From assembly GCF_014838735.1 (NCBI RefSeq), contig NZ_JABUXQ010000017.1, forward strand, positions 1-50,485: a stretch of 50,485 nt of DNA, read 5' to 3'. This document shows, piece after piece, positions 36,357 to 44,003 of the stretch. The notes below the pieces were generated by a model that was not told the DNA's origin, made no database searches, and worked only from the letters and a program-made list of their open reading frames with translations. The DNA comes from Limosilactobacillus portuensis (GTDB taxonomy: Bacteria; Bacillota; Bacilli; Lactobacillales; Lactobacillaceae). The position numbers were made by a program, and so were the translations under genes. Each line of letters opens with the position of its first letter. Within the stretch, counting starts at the first letter, position 1.

Positions 36357-36434
36357 CGATTAGACTCGGTGATTTCGGAAATTACTGGTAATAGTTAGAG
36401 GCTGAGAAAAAACGATTTGCTTTTTCTCAGCCTC
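36357..36434. repeat. Intergenic repeat with terminator hairpin (copy 3)
   Basis: CGATTAGACTCGGTGATTT, then AAATTACTGGTAATAGTTAGAG, then the hairpin GAGGCTGAGAAAAA with TTTTTCTCAGCCTC. The first parts match the reverse strand of copy 1 closely. It lies between the convergent glucosaminidase gene and the transporter remnant and works as a terminator. Confidence 0.8.
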
Positions 36435-36450
36435 AATATTAGGTAGGTTA

Positions 36451-36807
36451 TTATAATGTATTATGATATTTCTTCAAAAGAAAAACGAAACAGATAATAC
36501 AGATGATTGAGGAAACAGCGACGATTCCAAATCCAGCATTCCAGCTGGTTTTGCCAACGACGGAACCAATTCCATATGAAATTGCGAGGGCTGATAAAAC
36601 AAGTCCAATATCGGCTGTCGTTAAACCAACGTCTTTTGTCAGATATGGTGATGAAAGAGTAAAGTTTGATTTGACAATGTAGTAGCTTGCATAAGCCAGA
36701 ATAGTGCTAACTAAAATTCTAGTTCGGTACTTAATAAAAGCACTATGCTGTTGCTCTTTCGGTATTAATTTGTCAGCTGGTGCACTTGGTAGTAACCAAT
36801 TAACCAT
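36451..36807 (-). pseudogene. GlpT/UhpT-family transporter remnant with internal deletion
   Basis: The 118-codon ORF joins an N-terminal organophosphate:phosphate antiporter segment (HSAFIKYRTRILVSTILAYASYYIVKSNFTL-type, followed by LTTADIGLVLSALAISYGIGS) directly to a C-terminal end (SWNAGFGIVAVSSIICIICFVF, as in GlpT WDGGF). Intact members have about 430-450 residues, so some 300 residues are missing in frame. Only about four spans remain and transport is not expected. AGAAGGG precedes ATG 36807. Confidence 0.78.
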
Positions 36808-37051
36808 GGCTAACCCTTCTTTCAAATGAATTAACTCACTTATTTTTAGATGAGTCAGCCTTAGAATAGAAAATAAAGAAAGCGCTGTTAATTTGGCTAT
36901 TAAATTATATTAAAACATTCATAAGTTCTCTTTTGATTTACTATTTGTGCAAATGATTGCCTAAAAATTTTAGTTAAATTTACTGAATTGAATCTAAATT
37001 TGGATTAATTATACTGAAATTGTAATAATAAATTAAAAAGTGATGATAAGT

Positions 37052-37882
37052 ATGGAACGACGAATTGCAATTATTGCAGATGTTCATGGTAATTATACAG
37101 CTCTAAAAGCAGTTCAAAATGATATTAGCAAGCAAGATGTAAATGAATGTTGGTTTCTAGGTGATCTATTCATGCCAGGACCAGGAGCAACAGATATTTG
37201 GCGGATACTAAAGTCATTAAATCCATCAATTTGTCTTCGGGGAAACTGGGATGATGATTTGGTGCAACCTTATGATGGTCAGCATTCTTACGATGATGAG
37301 ACTAAAATTATGATTTCGCGAGTTGGCGAATATATTGGTAGTCAGGTTGGGCCTAGAATTATTAATCAAATCAAAAAATGGCCGATAACGGCTAATACAC
37401 AGGTTGGTGCATTAAATCATAATCTTCCTAAAAATAATGCTGGACAAGGTCTGTTCCCAACAAACGATCAGCAACAAATGGATCAAATTATGCCTTTATC
37501 TGGAAATTATGATGTTGGAATTTATGCCCATGTACATCACCAATTATATCGATATACTAGTCAAGAACAGTTAATCCTTAATCCTGGATCTGTTGGTGAA
37601 CCTTATGATGGATGGAATGTTCACCAGAATAATCTTCGTGCTCGATATTTATTGCTGACAATTGACGATGCAGGAATTGCTGATCTTGATTACCCTAGAG
37701 TAGAGTGGGATCGCCAAGCTGAGCAGGAACGCGCGTTAAATGATGATTTACCATACAAGGAAATGTATTTACGTCATTTAGAAAATGGTCGAAATTTTAT
37801 TCATGATCAGCCATTCTTAGCCCAAATTAATCATAAACATAATTATTTACAGGATGTTATTCATTATTCCAGGAAACACTAA
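37052..37882 (+). CDS. Calcineurin-like metallophosphoesterase
   Basis: This 276-residue phosphoesterase of the YfcE/PrpE-like group has the metal motifs IADVHGNY (DXHGN), WFLGDLFMPGPG (GD), LRGNWDDD (GNxD variant) and YAHVHHQLYR (GHxH variant), then LNPGSVGEPYDG. The GHxH and GNHD motifs are degenerate but in order. ATG 37052 is preferred over GTG 37040 because GTGAT can act as SD for it. Substrate is unknown; some relatives act on phosphoprotein or cyclic nucleotides. Confidence 0.82.
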   Translation: MERRIAIIADVHGNYTALKAVQNDISKQDVNECWFLGDLFMPGPGATDIWRILKSLNPSICLRGNWDDDLVQPYDGQHSYDDETKIMISRVGEYIGSQVGPRIINQIKKWPITANTQVGALNHNLPKNNAGQGLFPTNDQQQMDQIMPLSGNYDVGIYAHVHHQLYRYTSQEQLILNPGSVGEPYDGWNVHQNNLRARYLLLTIDDAGIADLDYPRVEWDRQAEQERALNDDLPYKEMYLRHLENGRNFIHDQPFLAQINHKHNYLQDVIHYSRKH

Positions 37883-37892
37883 ATAAAAATAA

Positions 37893-37936
37893 CTTAGCTA
37901 ACGTTAATTCTTTGAATGGATCAACGTGAGCTAAGC
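37893..37936. terminator. Bidirectional hairpin between convergent genes
   Basis: CTTAGCTAACGTT pairs with AACGTGAGCTAAG with one mismatch. It lies between stops at 37882 and 37961, with T-rich flanks on both sides. Confidence 0.7.
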
Positions 37937-37960
37937 TATTACTAATTATAAAACTTTCTA

Positions 37961-38596
37961 TTAGTTTCGAATATCTTTTAATCGATCATCAATCAAACCA
38001 AGAACAGTTTTAACATTTTGTGGATCTTCCAGATCGTACTTTTCCAAATCAATTTTCATTTTTGGACTGGCATCGTAATCGCGATACCAGTCTTTATAGG
38101 CATTCCACATCTTGTAGTAATAATCTTTTAATTCAGGATTCTTATCGATTTGTTCATAATCTCGACCGCGCTTTTTAATACGATAAAGAATTGTTTCGAA
38201 ATCTGTTTCAGAATAAACCATTAAGTCAGGTGCTTTTTTTGGTAGCCGATTAAGATCAGCCATCATGTTATCTAATAGTTTAAGGTAGACCTCTAATTCT
38301 GTATCGCTAATGTTTCCTTCTGCGTTATTTTCACGAGTAAATAATGCGTCTTCGTAGATGGAACGATCTAAAACATTATTATCATCGGATAATGCTTGTT
38401 TGATCATTGAAAACCGTTTGTTAAGAAAGTAGATTTGCAATAAGAATCCGTATTGTTTTGGATTTGCATAATAAAGTGGTAATACTGGATTTTCACCAAC
38501 CGGCTCATAGTAAGCTTTTGTATTTAAATGTTCTGCAATTTTACCAGTTAAGGTAGTTTTGCCAACCCCAATCATTCCTGCAGTAATTATCACCAT
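37961..38596 (-). CDS. Deoxynucleoside kinase
   Basis: This 211-residue dNK/thymidine-kinase-2-like enzyme phosphorylates deoxynucleosides (deoxyadenosine, deoxyguanosine or deoxycytidine) in the salvage pathway. The P-loop is AGMIGVGKTTLT (about residues 6-17), EPVGENPVL follows, and the DRSIYED motif (about residues 77-83) contains the DRS/ERS catalytic region. RIKKRGRDYEQ is the LID arginine stretch. GAGGGG precedes ATG 38596. Lactobacilli rely on deoxynucleoside salvage. Confidence 0.92.
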   Translation of the reverse strand: MVIITAGMIGVGKTTLTGKIAEHLNTKAYYEPVGENPVLPLYYANPKQYGFLLQIYFLNKRFSMIKQALSDDNNVLDRSIYEDALFTRENNAEGNISDTELEVYLKLLDNMMADLNRLPKKAPDLMVYSETDFETILYRIKKRGRDYEQIDKNPELKDYYYKMWNAYKDWYRDYDASPKMKIDLEKYDLEDPQNVKTVLGLIDDRLKDIRN

Positions 38597-38810
38597 AATG
38601 GCCCCTCTTTACTATAATTTTAAACACAAGCATTATCTTACTACAAAATATTGGGGATTCCTATTCAATTTTTGATATATTTTGTATGAAGAGGACAATC
38701 ACTTATCGGTTTATACCTACTTAAGAATTGAATTTTCTTGATGATTCTTGGTAGACTATTTTTTGTAAATTTTTATTTGACTAATCAAATGACAATTAGG
38801 AGGCAAATAC

Positions 38811-39419
38811 TTGAGAGAATCAGATAAGCAAGATGTTAAAATTCAATTAACCATTGCTAAGCAACAGGGAAAATTGATTGAAGTGCATAATATCAAAAAT
38901 GATGATTATTTTAATGTTGGCTTTGTAGTAGGCATTGATAATTATTTTTGCTTGATGATCAGTATTGATTGGGATGGAAAAATCAACGGCTTAATTGCAA
39001 TTCGTCTTGATAGCATTATCACTGTCAATGATCAAACAGATTACCTAACAACTGTTTCTGAAAAAACTAAAGTAGCTCATGAATACCACTATTTCGATAT
39101 TTGGCAAGTTCAACAGTTTATTGATGAGCACCCAGAAATAGCAAGCGGAAACATTCTCATGAACATATTAAAAGATTCGGCTAACAACCAATTGCCGGTG
39201 GTTATCGGAACAAAACAATACCAAGGAATAGATGACTTTTCGGGGATGATTCATGATTTAAATGAGATTACGTTAAATCTTCACTATTTTAATGAGAAAG
39301 ATCTGTCTTCGATGTGGAGTTATGATATTCTTATTTCACAGATCGATTATGTCCGTTCTCGAGGAACACAGATGGCAACAACTAAGCAAATCTTGGAAGA
39401 TGTATTTCACCAGGATTAG
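38811..39419 (+). CDS. Hypothetical protein (202 aa), beta-rich
   Basis: The family is not recognised. The protein has an N-terminal strand-rich region (GKLIEVHNIKNDDYFNVGFVVG then FCLMISIDWDGKINGLIAIRLDSI), which resembles small ligand- or RNA-binding beta barrels only in general pattern. A helix-rich middle and a C-terminal strand pair (NEITLNLHYFNEKD) follow. No signal peptide or membrane span is seen. The start is TTG 38811, with TAGGAGG seven bases upstream. Confidence 0.7.
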   Translation: MRESDKQDVKIQLTIAKQQGKLIEVHNIKNDDYFNVGFVVGIDNYFCLMISIDWDGKINGLIAIRLDSIITVNDQTDYLTTVSEKTKVAHEYHYFDIWQVQQFIDEHPEIASGNILMNILKDSANNQLPVVIGTKQYQGIDDFSGMIHDLNEITLNLHYFNEKDLSSMWSYDILISQIDYVRSRGTQMATTKQILEDVFHQD

Positions 39420-39472
39420 AGTGCTATGTAACTGAAAAGAAATTTTTGAACAAGACGATGGAGGATTAAAAG

Positions 39473-39700
39473 GTGAAAGCAGAATTAATTTTAAAAGTAG
39501 TATTGCCCCCATTAATTATTTTTGCATTTTTAGTGGCATTAACGATTGGCAAAGTAATTACCGGCTGGTCGATGTATATTTTATGGATTTTAGGATTTGT
39601 AGTTGCTAACTTAATGGTAACGAAAGTAACCGCAAAATGGAGTTACCAACAACGAAAACAAAAGCGCCTTCAAGAGCAAAAGAAGGAGCAACAAAAATGA
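39473..39700 (+). CDS. Small membrane protein (75 aa)
   Basis: Two membrane spans (VVLPPLIIFAFLVALTIG and MYILWILGFVVANLMV) are followed by a basic tail rich in K, Q and R. GTG 39473 follows GGAGG about nine bases upstream. Its stop overlaps the start of the CPBP protease gene (ATGA), so the two are translationally coupled. The family is not recognised; it may be a partner of the protease. Confidence 0.72.
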   Translation: MKAELILKVVLPPLIIFAFLVALTIGKVITGWSMYILWILGFVVANLMVTKVTAKWSYQQRKQKRLQEQKKEQQK

Positions 39701-40371
39701 GTGAAATTTTTTCTCTTATTAAGCGCTGTTGTCTAATGGCAGTTTTTTTCTTGTGTATTGAGTTACCACCGATTGCAATGCAAATTGCTAATCGAAGCAA
39801 CAAGGTAACCGTTAAAACCATCGGATTAGTTCTTCTTTTTCTTCTGCTGTTCGGTTTTATTATCGGATGGTCTCGACAAACATACCACCGCTATAACCAG
39901 CTGCCGATTAGAAAAAGAATCGATTGGAAATTAATTCTTGGTGGGTACCTCTTTATTTTAATAGGAGAGTTTATTCTTGGTGTGTTGAATATTTTAATTT
40001 ACCACCAGACAGAAACAGCGAATAATCAAAACTTAATGACAATTTTGGGACATAATCCATTAGTAACAGTTGTATTTGCAATTTCAGCGGTGGTTTTGAC
40101 TCCGATAGCGGAAGAGCTGATTTTTCGTGGGGTATTAATGAATCTTTTTTTTAAACCCAATACGTTCTGGCCAAAGGTGATTTTATCTGGCATCGTTTTT
40201 TCCGCTGGCCATGTTAGCACGAATATTATTAGTTTTCTCTTGTACTGTATGCTGGGGATGACATTAGCGTACGTTTATCGAAAGAGTGGGGACATTCGAA
40301 ATTCAATGCTATTGCACGGTTTAAACAATTTGGTTGCAATGTTCTTAATGCTATCACAAGTATTTAATTAA
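39697..40371 (+). CDS. CPBP (CAAX/Abi) family intramembrane protease
   Basis: This 224-residue membrane protein has about six spans. The CPBP motifs are visible: PIAEELIFRGVL (EExxxR), VFSAGHVSTN (FxxxH) and LHGLNNL (HxxxN). Such proteases process CAAX-like prenylated or bacteriocin-related substrates in some hosts. ATG 39697 overlaps the preceding stop; the earlier frame opening at 39637 overlaps the upstream gene and is not used. AGAAGGAG lies eight to ten bases upstream. Confidence 0.9.
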   Translation: MSEIFSLIKRCCLMAVFFLCIELPPIAMQIANRSNKVTVKTIGLVLLFLLLFGFIIGWSRQTYHRYNQLPIRKRIDWKLILGGYLFILIGEFILGVLNILIYHQTETANNQNLMTILGHNPLVTVVFAISAVVLTPIAEELIFRGVLMNLFFKPNTFWPKVILSGIVFSAGHVSTNIISFLLYCMLGMTLAYVYRKSGDIRNSMLLHGLNNLVAMFLMLSQVFN

Positions 40372-40373
40372 TC

Positions 40374-40402
40374 CTTGAAAGCGGTTACTGAAGGTGGTAT
40401 AT
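40374..40402 (+). promoter_or_regulatory. Promoter of the 40.4-kb RNA
   Basis: TTGAAA (40374-40379) and TATATT (40397-40402) are separated by exactly 17 bases, and no ribosome-binding site or ORF follows. This points to a dedicated promoter for a non-coding RNA starting near 40409-40412. Confidence 0.65.
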
Positions 40403-40411
40403 TATTGGTGA

Positions 40412-40746
40412 GGAAGGATAAAGAGACATATAATATTAAGTCTCCCGTTCCAATAGAGTCGAAGGAAGTTAAGGAGTAGACTAGAAGCAACGTAAGAGTA
40501 ACCGGAAAGATCTTGATTTAAATTGTGGTTACCAGGGTGCACTATTTGAACGGTAACGAATAAAAGCGACTTTGCGGAAGATTAGAATCAAAAGTTTGTA
40601 TTTAGTAATAAAGTTCCAGTGCAAAGTGGCAGGATTCCTTCCGTAGATATTATGAGGAAGCGGCCAACAGAAACTAATAGGTTGGACCCCTCATAATTAC
40701 AAATAAGGCTTTAACGTTTAGACTTGCTGAGCGTTAAAGCCTTTTT
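40412..40746 (+). ncRNA. Unassigned ~335-nt structured RNA with its own terminator
   Basis: A promoter and terminator frame a transcript without a good ORF. Visible helices are ACTTTGC (40569-40575) with GCAAAGT (40621-40627), ATTATGAGG with CCTCATAAT (about 40649-40697) and, inside it, CCAAC with GTTGG. GTAACC (40498-40503) and GTTACC (40528-40533) compete, since the first pairs GGTTAC (40527-40532) and the second pairs GGTAAC (40552-40557). Such mutually exclusive helices fit a switch. GGAAGGA near the 5' end could pair TCCTTCC near 40636. It does not match the RNase P, tmRNA, SRP, T-box or common riboswitch cores I can recall. It may be a leader of the UPF0145 gene or an independent RNA. 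Confidence 0.6.
40707..40746 (+). terminator. Terminator of the 40.4-kb RNA
   Basis: AAGGCTTTAACG pairs with CGTTAAAGCCTT (AGGCTTTAACG/CGTTAAAGCCT perfect) and is followed by TTTTG. Confidence 0.9.
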
Positions 40747-40781
40747 GTTAGTTTGGTATAATAAATAAGGAGGTGAATGAA

Positions 40782-41066
40782 ATGTTTCTTTCAACAGAAG
40801 ATTATCCACAGGCACATAAAGTCCTGGGAGTTGTTAATGCGACAGTTCATTTAATGCTGCCAAGTGATGCGATTGACTCATTTGAATCTTTGGATCAGCT
40901 ATTTAGTGAGGTTCAGCAGAAATTACGAGAACGGGCAGCCGAGAAGAAAGCTGATGGAATTGTCGGAGTTCGTTTTAATACTAATGTAGCTAACGTTCAG
41001 GTTGCCCCCAAGTTCCTAGTTTTAACTGGTTATGGTACAATGATTCAATTTATTAAAGGTAAATAG
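40782..41066 (+). CDS. UPF0145 (YbjQ-like) domain protein, second copy
   Basis: This 94-residue protein starts MFLSTEDYPQAHKVLGVVNA, has EKKADGIVGVRFNTNV, and ends with FLVLTGYGTMIQFIKGK, matching the UPF0145 fold. ATG 40782 is chosen because AGGAGGTG is eight bases upstream; GTG 40773 overlaps that site. A TATAAT near 40759-40764 could give a very short leader. It is related in fold to the protein at 7016. Function is unknown. Confidence 0.7.
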   Translation: MFLSTEDYPQAHKVLGVVNATVHLMLPSDAIDSFESLDQLFSEVQQKLRERAAEKKADGIVGVRFNTNVANVQVAPKFLVLTGYGTMIQFIKGK

Positions 41067-41126
41067 GACTTGTAATTCAATAAAATTCCAGTATAATAAG
41101 ATTGTTGTTATTTCATTAATAACGAT

Positions 41127-41210
41127 GCCCCAGTGGCGGAATTGGCAGACGCGCAACGTTCAGGTCGTTGTATGGTTTTCCATGTACAGGTTCGAATCCT
41201 GTTTGGGGCA
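41127..41210 (+). tRNA. tRNA-Leu(CAG), likely prophage attachment site
   Basis: The acceptor GCCCCAG pairs with TTGGGGC. The anticodon arm CAACG-TTCAGGT-CGTTG gives CAG, and a long variable arm is present. TTGTAA-16-TATAAT (41070-41097) is a plausible promoter. The phage integrase gene lies just downstream, pointing toward the tRNA, so the 3' end of this gene is the probable attL core; the matching attR is outside the window. Confidence 0.93.
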
Positions 41211-41242
41211 TTTTTGAAGAAAATTGAAGAATTATGAATAAT

Positions 41243-41293
41243 AAAAAAATCACCGTTGGCCCTTGATATTAAAGGATTAACGGTGATTTTTTG
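41243..41293. terminator. Terminator between tRNA-Leu and integrase
   Basis: AAAAATCACCGTT pairs with AACGGTGATTTTT, with T-runs on both strands, so it can stop transcription from either side. Confidence 0.85.
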
Positions 41294-41355
41294 ATTTTAA
41301 AGAAATTATGGAAAAACATAAGAAATAATGACTTTGGGTCCCAAATGGGTCCCAT

Positions 41356-42450
41356 TTAAATCCTTGATAGAGCAGTGATGATTTGCTTATCAGTTTTACT
41401 TTGGTACTCATCAATCAGGTATGCGTAGGTGTTAGCAGTTATAGAAATATTACTGTGACCTAATCGTTTACTGATTGCATATAGATCTATTCCATTTGCC
41501 AATAGGAGTGCCACATGGCTGTGTCTAAGTGAATGAAAGTGAAAGTTACGTCGATCAATGTTTAAGCTCTCTAACAAGTTCCTGAGCGTTTTATTGACTG
41601 CATTACTTGTGGGGATGCTTTTGTACTGATTCATAAACACTAAATTAGATTGTCGATTATCTTGAAGAATTTTTAAGTAGTGTAACAACTCAGGATTGAC
41701 CTTGATTTTACGATTACTTGATTCAGTTTTGGTTGGTTTGAAATCATGAGTATTCATGTCCCACGACTTGTTAATGCTTATTGTCTGGTGTAACCAATCA
41801 ATGTCATTCCAAGTTAAAGCCTGGATTTCTGCTAATCGCATACCAGTGTAAATAGCGGTGACAATCATAAAGCGACTAGTAAAGCCAGGACGATGTTCAA
41901 TCTTATCAGTCGCAGCGGTTAGTAATTGGTGAATTTCTTTGAGATTCAAATAGTATACTTTTACGACTTTATCTTTATTAGCAGTCAGCTCTACTCGTTG
42001 AGTGAAATCTTTGTATAGATAATCGTCTAGGATTGCAGACTTAACACATGCCCGAATAATTGAATTAACTTTTTTGACGGTGGTAGGGGCGTGAGTAGAA
42101 CCATATTGATTGATAAATTCTTGATACTTCACACGGGTAATTGATTTTATCTTTTCATCATGAAAGAAGTCTTTGACTGCTTCGCCAGTATACTTATAAC
42201 GGTCAAGCGTAATTGCTGATAGTTTGTCTCTCTTATAGGTATTAACCCAGTTGTTGTAGTAATCAACCAGACTAATCTCTTTAGCAATTTGCACACCTTT
42301 GTTTAATTTATTTTCCTGATCTACTGCCCATTGTTTAGCAAGCAGTTTAGTAGAAAAGCCCGACTTGGACTTAGAATGACGTTTACCGTCACTATCGTAC
42401 CAGCGGACTTTTGTTGACCAGGTTTTACCACGCTTAAAATAAGTTGCCAT
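41356..42450 (-). CDS. int: Phage tyrosine recombinase (integrase)
   Basis: This 364-residue site-specific recombinase has an N-terminal arm-binding domain (ATYFKRGKTWSTKVRWYDSDGKRH), a SAM-like core-binding domain (about 65-160) and a catalytic domain. The catalytic residues are R in YTGMRLAEIQAL, HSLRHSH (HxxR), H in LGHSNISIT, and the nucleophile tyrosine in TANTYAYL. ATG 42450 follows GGAGGG; the 24 codons upstream in the same frame lack a binding site. It inserts the phage into the adjacent tRNA-Leu gene. Confidence 0.96.
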   Translation of the reverse strand: MATYFKRGKTWSTKVRWYDSDGKRHSKSKSGFSTKLLAKQWAVDQENKLNKGVQIAKEISLVDYYNNWVNTYKRDKLSAITLDRYKYTGEAVKDFFHDEKIKSITRVKYQEFINQYGSTHAPTTVKKVNSIIRACVKSAILDDYLYKDFTQRVELTANKDKVVKVYYLNLKEIHQLLTAATDKIEHRPGFTSRFMIVTAIYTGMRLAEIQALTWNDIDWLHQTISINKSWDMNTHDFKPTKTESSNRKIKVNPELLHYLKILQDNRQSNLVFMNQYKSIPTSNAVNKTLRNLLESLNIDRRNFHFHSLRHSHVALLLANGIDLYAISKRLGHSNISITANTYAYLIDEYQSKTDKQIITALSRI

Positions 42451-42554
42451 AGTATATCCCTCCATTTTTGGTATAATGAAAGGGTTGAATCTGTTATCCG
42501 TATAATTCAACCCATAGTCCACTGACAGTTGCAGCTGTTGGTGGACTTTTTTAG

Positions 42555-43517
42555 TTAGTCATTTTGTTCTATTATCGGGCGTAAGTGCCAATCGTTCGGA
42601 AAACCAAGTAAATTTAAAATTGAATTAATATCGATTGATATTAAATGATTTTCCAATGTCTTGGCTCTTTTTCTAATTGTGTTATTTAGTTTTGCGTATT
42701 CGGTTTGGCTAATAAAGCATTGTAAACTAATAAATGTACTATACACGGTACTCCTGTCATCATCCGGAATAAAATTATATTTCCCATGTAAATACTCAAA
42801 ATACTTTGAGTCTGATCGACACCTAAAGTAAATTAAACGATTATTATGGGCACATATATTTCTAGTTTCGTGAATGTTCTTGATGAAAGATACCATTACT
42901 TTTGGATCAAATCTATCTTGAAAGTCACAATTATTATCGACAATAAAACTGGTTAAATCATTAGCAATTTTATTTTGAAGACCTCTAGGAACTACATTTA
43001 TTAAAGTTGAGAGATCACCGAAGTCTAAGTAATCAACTAATACCCAGATAGGGACAAAATGATAGTTATGGAGGTAATAATTGATTGAATTGTTTTGATA
43101 ATGACTGTTTTTGCTTATTATTCTGTTTATTTTGGAAATGATATAAGCAACAGATAAACTTTTTTGATGATCATAAGCACGTATGTCTAGGTAGGCTTCA
43201 GGGTTTTCTTCATGAGTCTCTGCAAATCGATATGCAAAGATTGATTTCAAGTGATGTTCAGCGTCTAAAATATAATTGAACAATGTTTGCTTTAATTCTT
43301 TATCAAAAAAGTAAAGTCTACTAACTTCATCAAAAGTAGCACCAGGCAAATATTGTTCTTTTTCCTTTAAGAAAGGCTTGCTGTATCCATTAATGATATT
43401 GTAATAATTATTTGTTAATAGATATTTTTTAGCTTTTTTCTCATCAGGGATAATCATTCCTCGTGATTTCAGAAGATTAATCTGCTCATCGATCGTTTTA
43501 AATTCTTTAGGTAACAA
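42555..43517 (-). CDS. abiF: AbiF (Abi_2) abortive-infection HEPN protein
   Basis: This 320-residue Abi_2 family protein belongs to the HEPN RNase-like group used in abortive infection. The opening PKEFKTIDEQINLLKSRGM and YYNIINGYSKPF are family hallmarks. Two R-X4-H motifs are visible, RFAETH (residues 97-102) and RNICAH (residues 219-224, in HETRNICAHNNRL); the second is the classical HEPN catalytic motif. The start is TTG 43517, directly in the U-tract of the upstream RNA terminator. The SD GGAGG (43529-43525) is inside the terminator stem, seven bases from the TTG. It lies between the integrase and lysogeny genes, the usual place for superinfection-exclusion cargo. Confidence 0.88.
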   Translation of the reverse strand: MLPKEFKTIDEQINLLKSRGMIIPDEKKAKKYLLTNNYYNIINGYSKPFLKEKEQYLPGATFDEVSRLYFFDKELKQTLFNYILDAEHHLKSIFAYRFAETHEENPEAYLDIRAYDHQKSLSVAYIISKINRIISKNSHYQNNSINYYLHNYHFVPIWVLVDYLDFGDLSTLINVVPRGLQNKIANDLTSFIVDNNCDFQDRFDPKVMVSFIKNIHETRNICAHNNRLIYFRCRSDSKYFEYLHGKYNFIPDDDRSTVYSTFISLQCFISQTEYAKLNNTIRKRAKTLENHLISIDINSILNLLGFPNDWHLRPIIEQND

Positions 43518-43596
43518 AAAGAGACCTCCATTCCTAGTAGAATGAAGGTCTCTTCCGCAATAGGCTCCGTAGAGTATCTACCGCTCTTCCTTATGA
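43516..43596 (-). ncRNA. abiF-associated small RNA (antitoxin-like) and terminator leader
   Basis: Reading on the minus strand, a ~75-80 nt RNA begins near 43595. A small hairpin GTAGA-TAC-TCTAC (43581-43569) comes first. A terminator follows: AGAGACCTTCATTC (43553-43540) pairs with GAATGGAGGTCTCT (43533-43520) with one G-U, then UUUUU. GGAAGAG occurs twice, flanking the first hairpin. A conserved abiF RNA motif upstream of abiF genes is known from comparative genomics, and recent work treats these RNAs as antitoxins of the HEPN toxin. This locus has the expected position and layout. Confidence 0.8.
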
Positions 43597-43600
43597 CTAC

Positions 43601-43628
43601 ATTCTACTATCATATTTTAACTTGTCAA
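43601..43628 (-). promoter_or_regulatory. Promoter of the abiF RNA
   Basis: On the minus strand TTGACA (43628-43623) is a consensus -35 and TAGAAT (43606-43601) a good -10, 16 bases apart. It is the only strong promoter visible before abiF, so the toxin can be made only by read-through of the RNA terminator. Confidence 0.8.
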
Positions 43629-43656
43629 CATCTATATATTATCAATATCGCTTCGT

Positions 43657-43685
43657 CCCATCCTCCGTGCGAGGATGGGCTTTTT
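43657..43685 (+). terminator. GC-rich hairpin with T-tract on the plus strand
   Basis: CCCATCCTC-CGTGC-GAGGATGGG is followed by CTTTTT on the plus strand only. Neighbouring genes run on the minus strand, so either it also ends the membrane-protein transcript or it guards against antisense transcription. A related hairpin with the same TTCGTCCCA start is at 44004. Confidence 0.6.
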
Positions 43686-43703
43686 AAATTTTAGATAGAT
43701 ATT

Positions 43704-43985
43704 TTATTTTGCCATTAATCCTAAAATAAAAAATATTATTGCAACACCAGCATCGTTTAGTAATTTATTGATAACAATTGATAGTTTGACCAGAAAGCTT
43801 TCATTTTTAAATTCTTTTGATGAAGAACCAAAGGCAATATCTAGGCAAGTCGCTATGATAACTATTGTTAATAGGACAGTTATAAAATCATGTGATATTA
43901 ATAAATGCATGAGCATTACGAGTGCAGTTATTAATGGGACAACAAACCAACCGTTGTTTAATAGTTCATCTATTTTATTTTTCAT
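43704..43985 (-). CDS. Prophage small membrane protein (93 aa)
   Basis: This 93-residue protein has three membrane spans (WFVVPLITALVMLMHLLI, FITVLLTIVIIATCLDIAF and AGVAIIFFILGLMA) and a short polar stretch SSSKEFKNES. No family is recognised. Its place beside the lipoprotein and the AbiF gene fits a superinfection-exclusion or lysogenic-conversion role; that is inference. The binding site is weak (GAAAGAATG). Confidence 0.7.
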   Translation of the reverse strand: MKNKIDELLNNGWFVVPLITALVMLMHLLISHDFITVLLTIVIIATCLDIAFGSSSKEFKNESFLVKLSIVINKLLNDAGVAIIFFILGLMAK

Positions 43986-44003
43986 ACATACACATTCTTT
44001 CGT

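Noticed and set aside
39606-39821. 71-codon minus-strand ORF
   Set aside because: It is antisense to the coupled membrane-protein and CPBP protease genes and has no binding site.
40412-40746. RNase P, tmRNA, SRP RNA or T-box at 40.4 kb
   Set aside because: The conserved cores I can recall (GAGGAAAGTCC and ACAGAA layout, tRNA-like ends, GGAAGCAG loop, GGGTGGTACCGCG) are not present in the proper arrangement.
43520-43690. A CRISPR array beside the AbiF gene
   Set aside because: Repeats here are hairpin arms and a short GGAAGAG pair; there are no regularly spaced direct repeats or cas genes.
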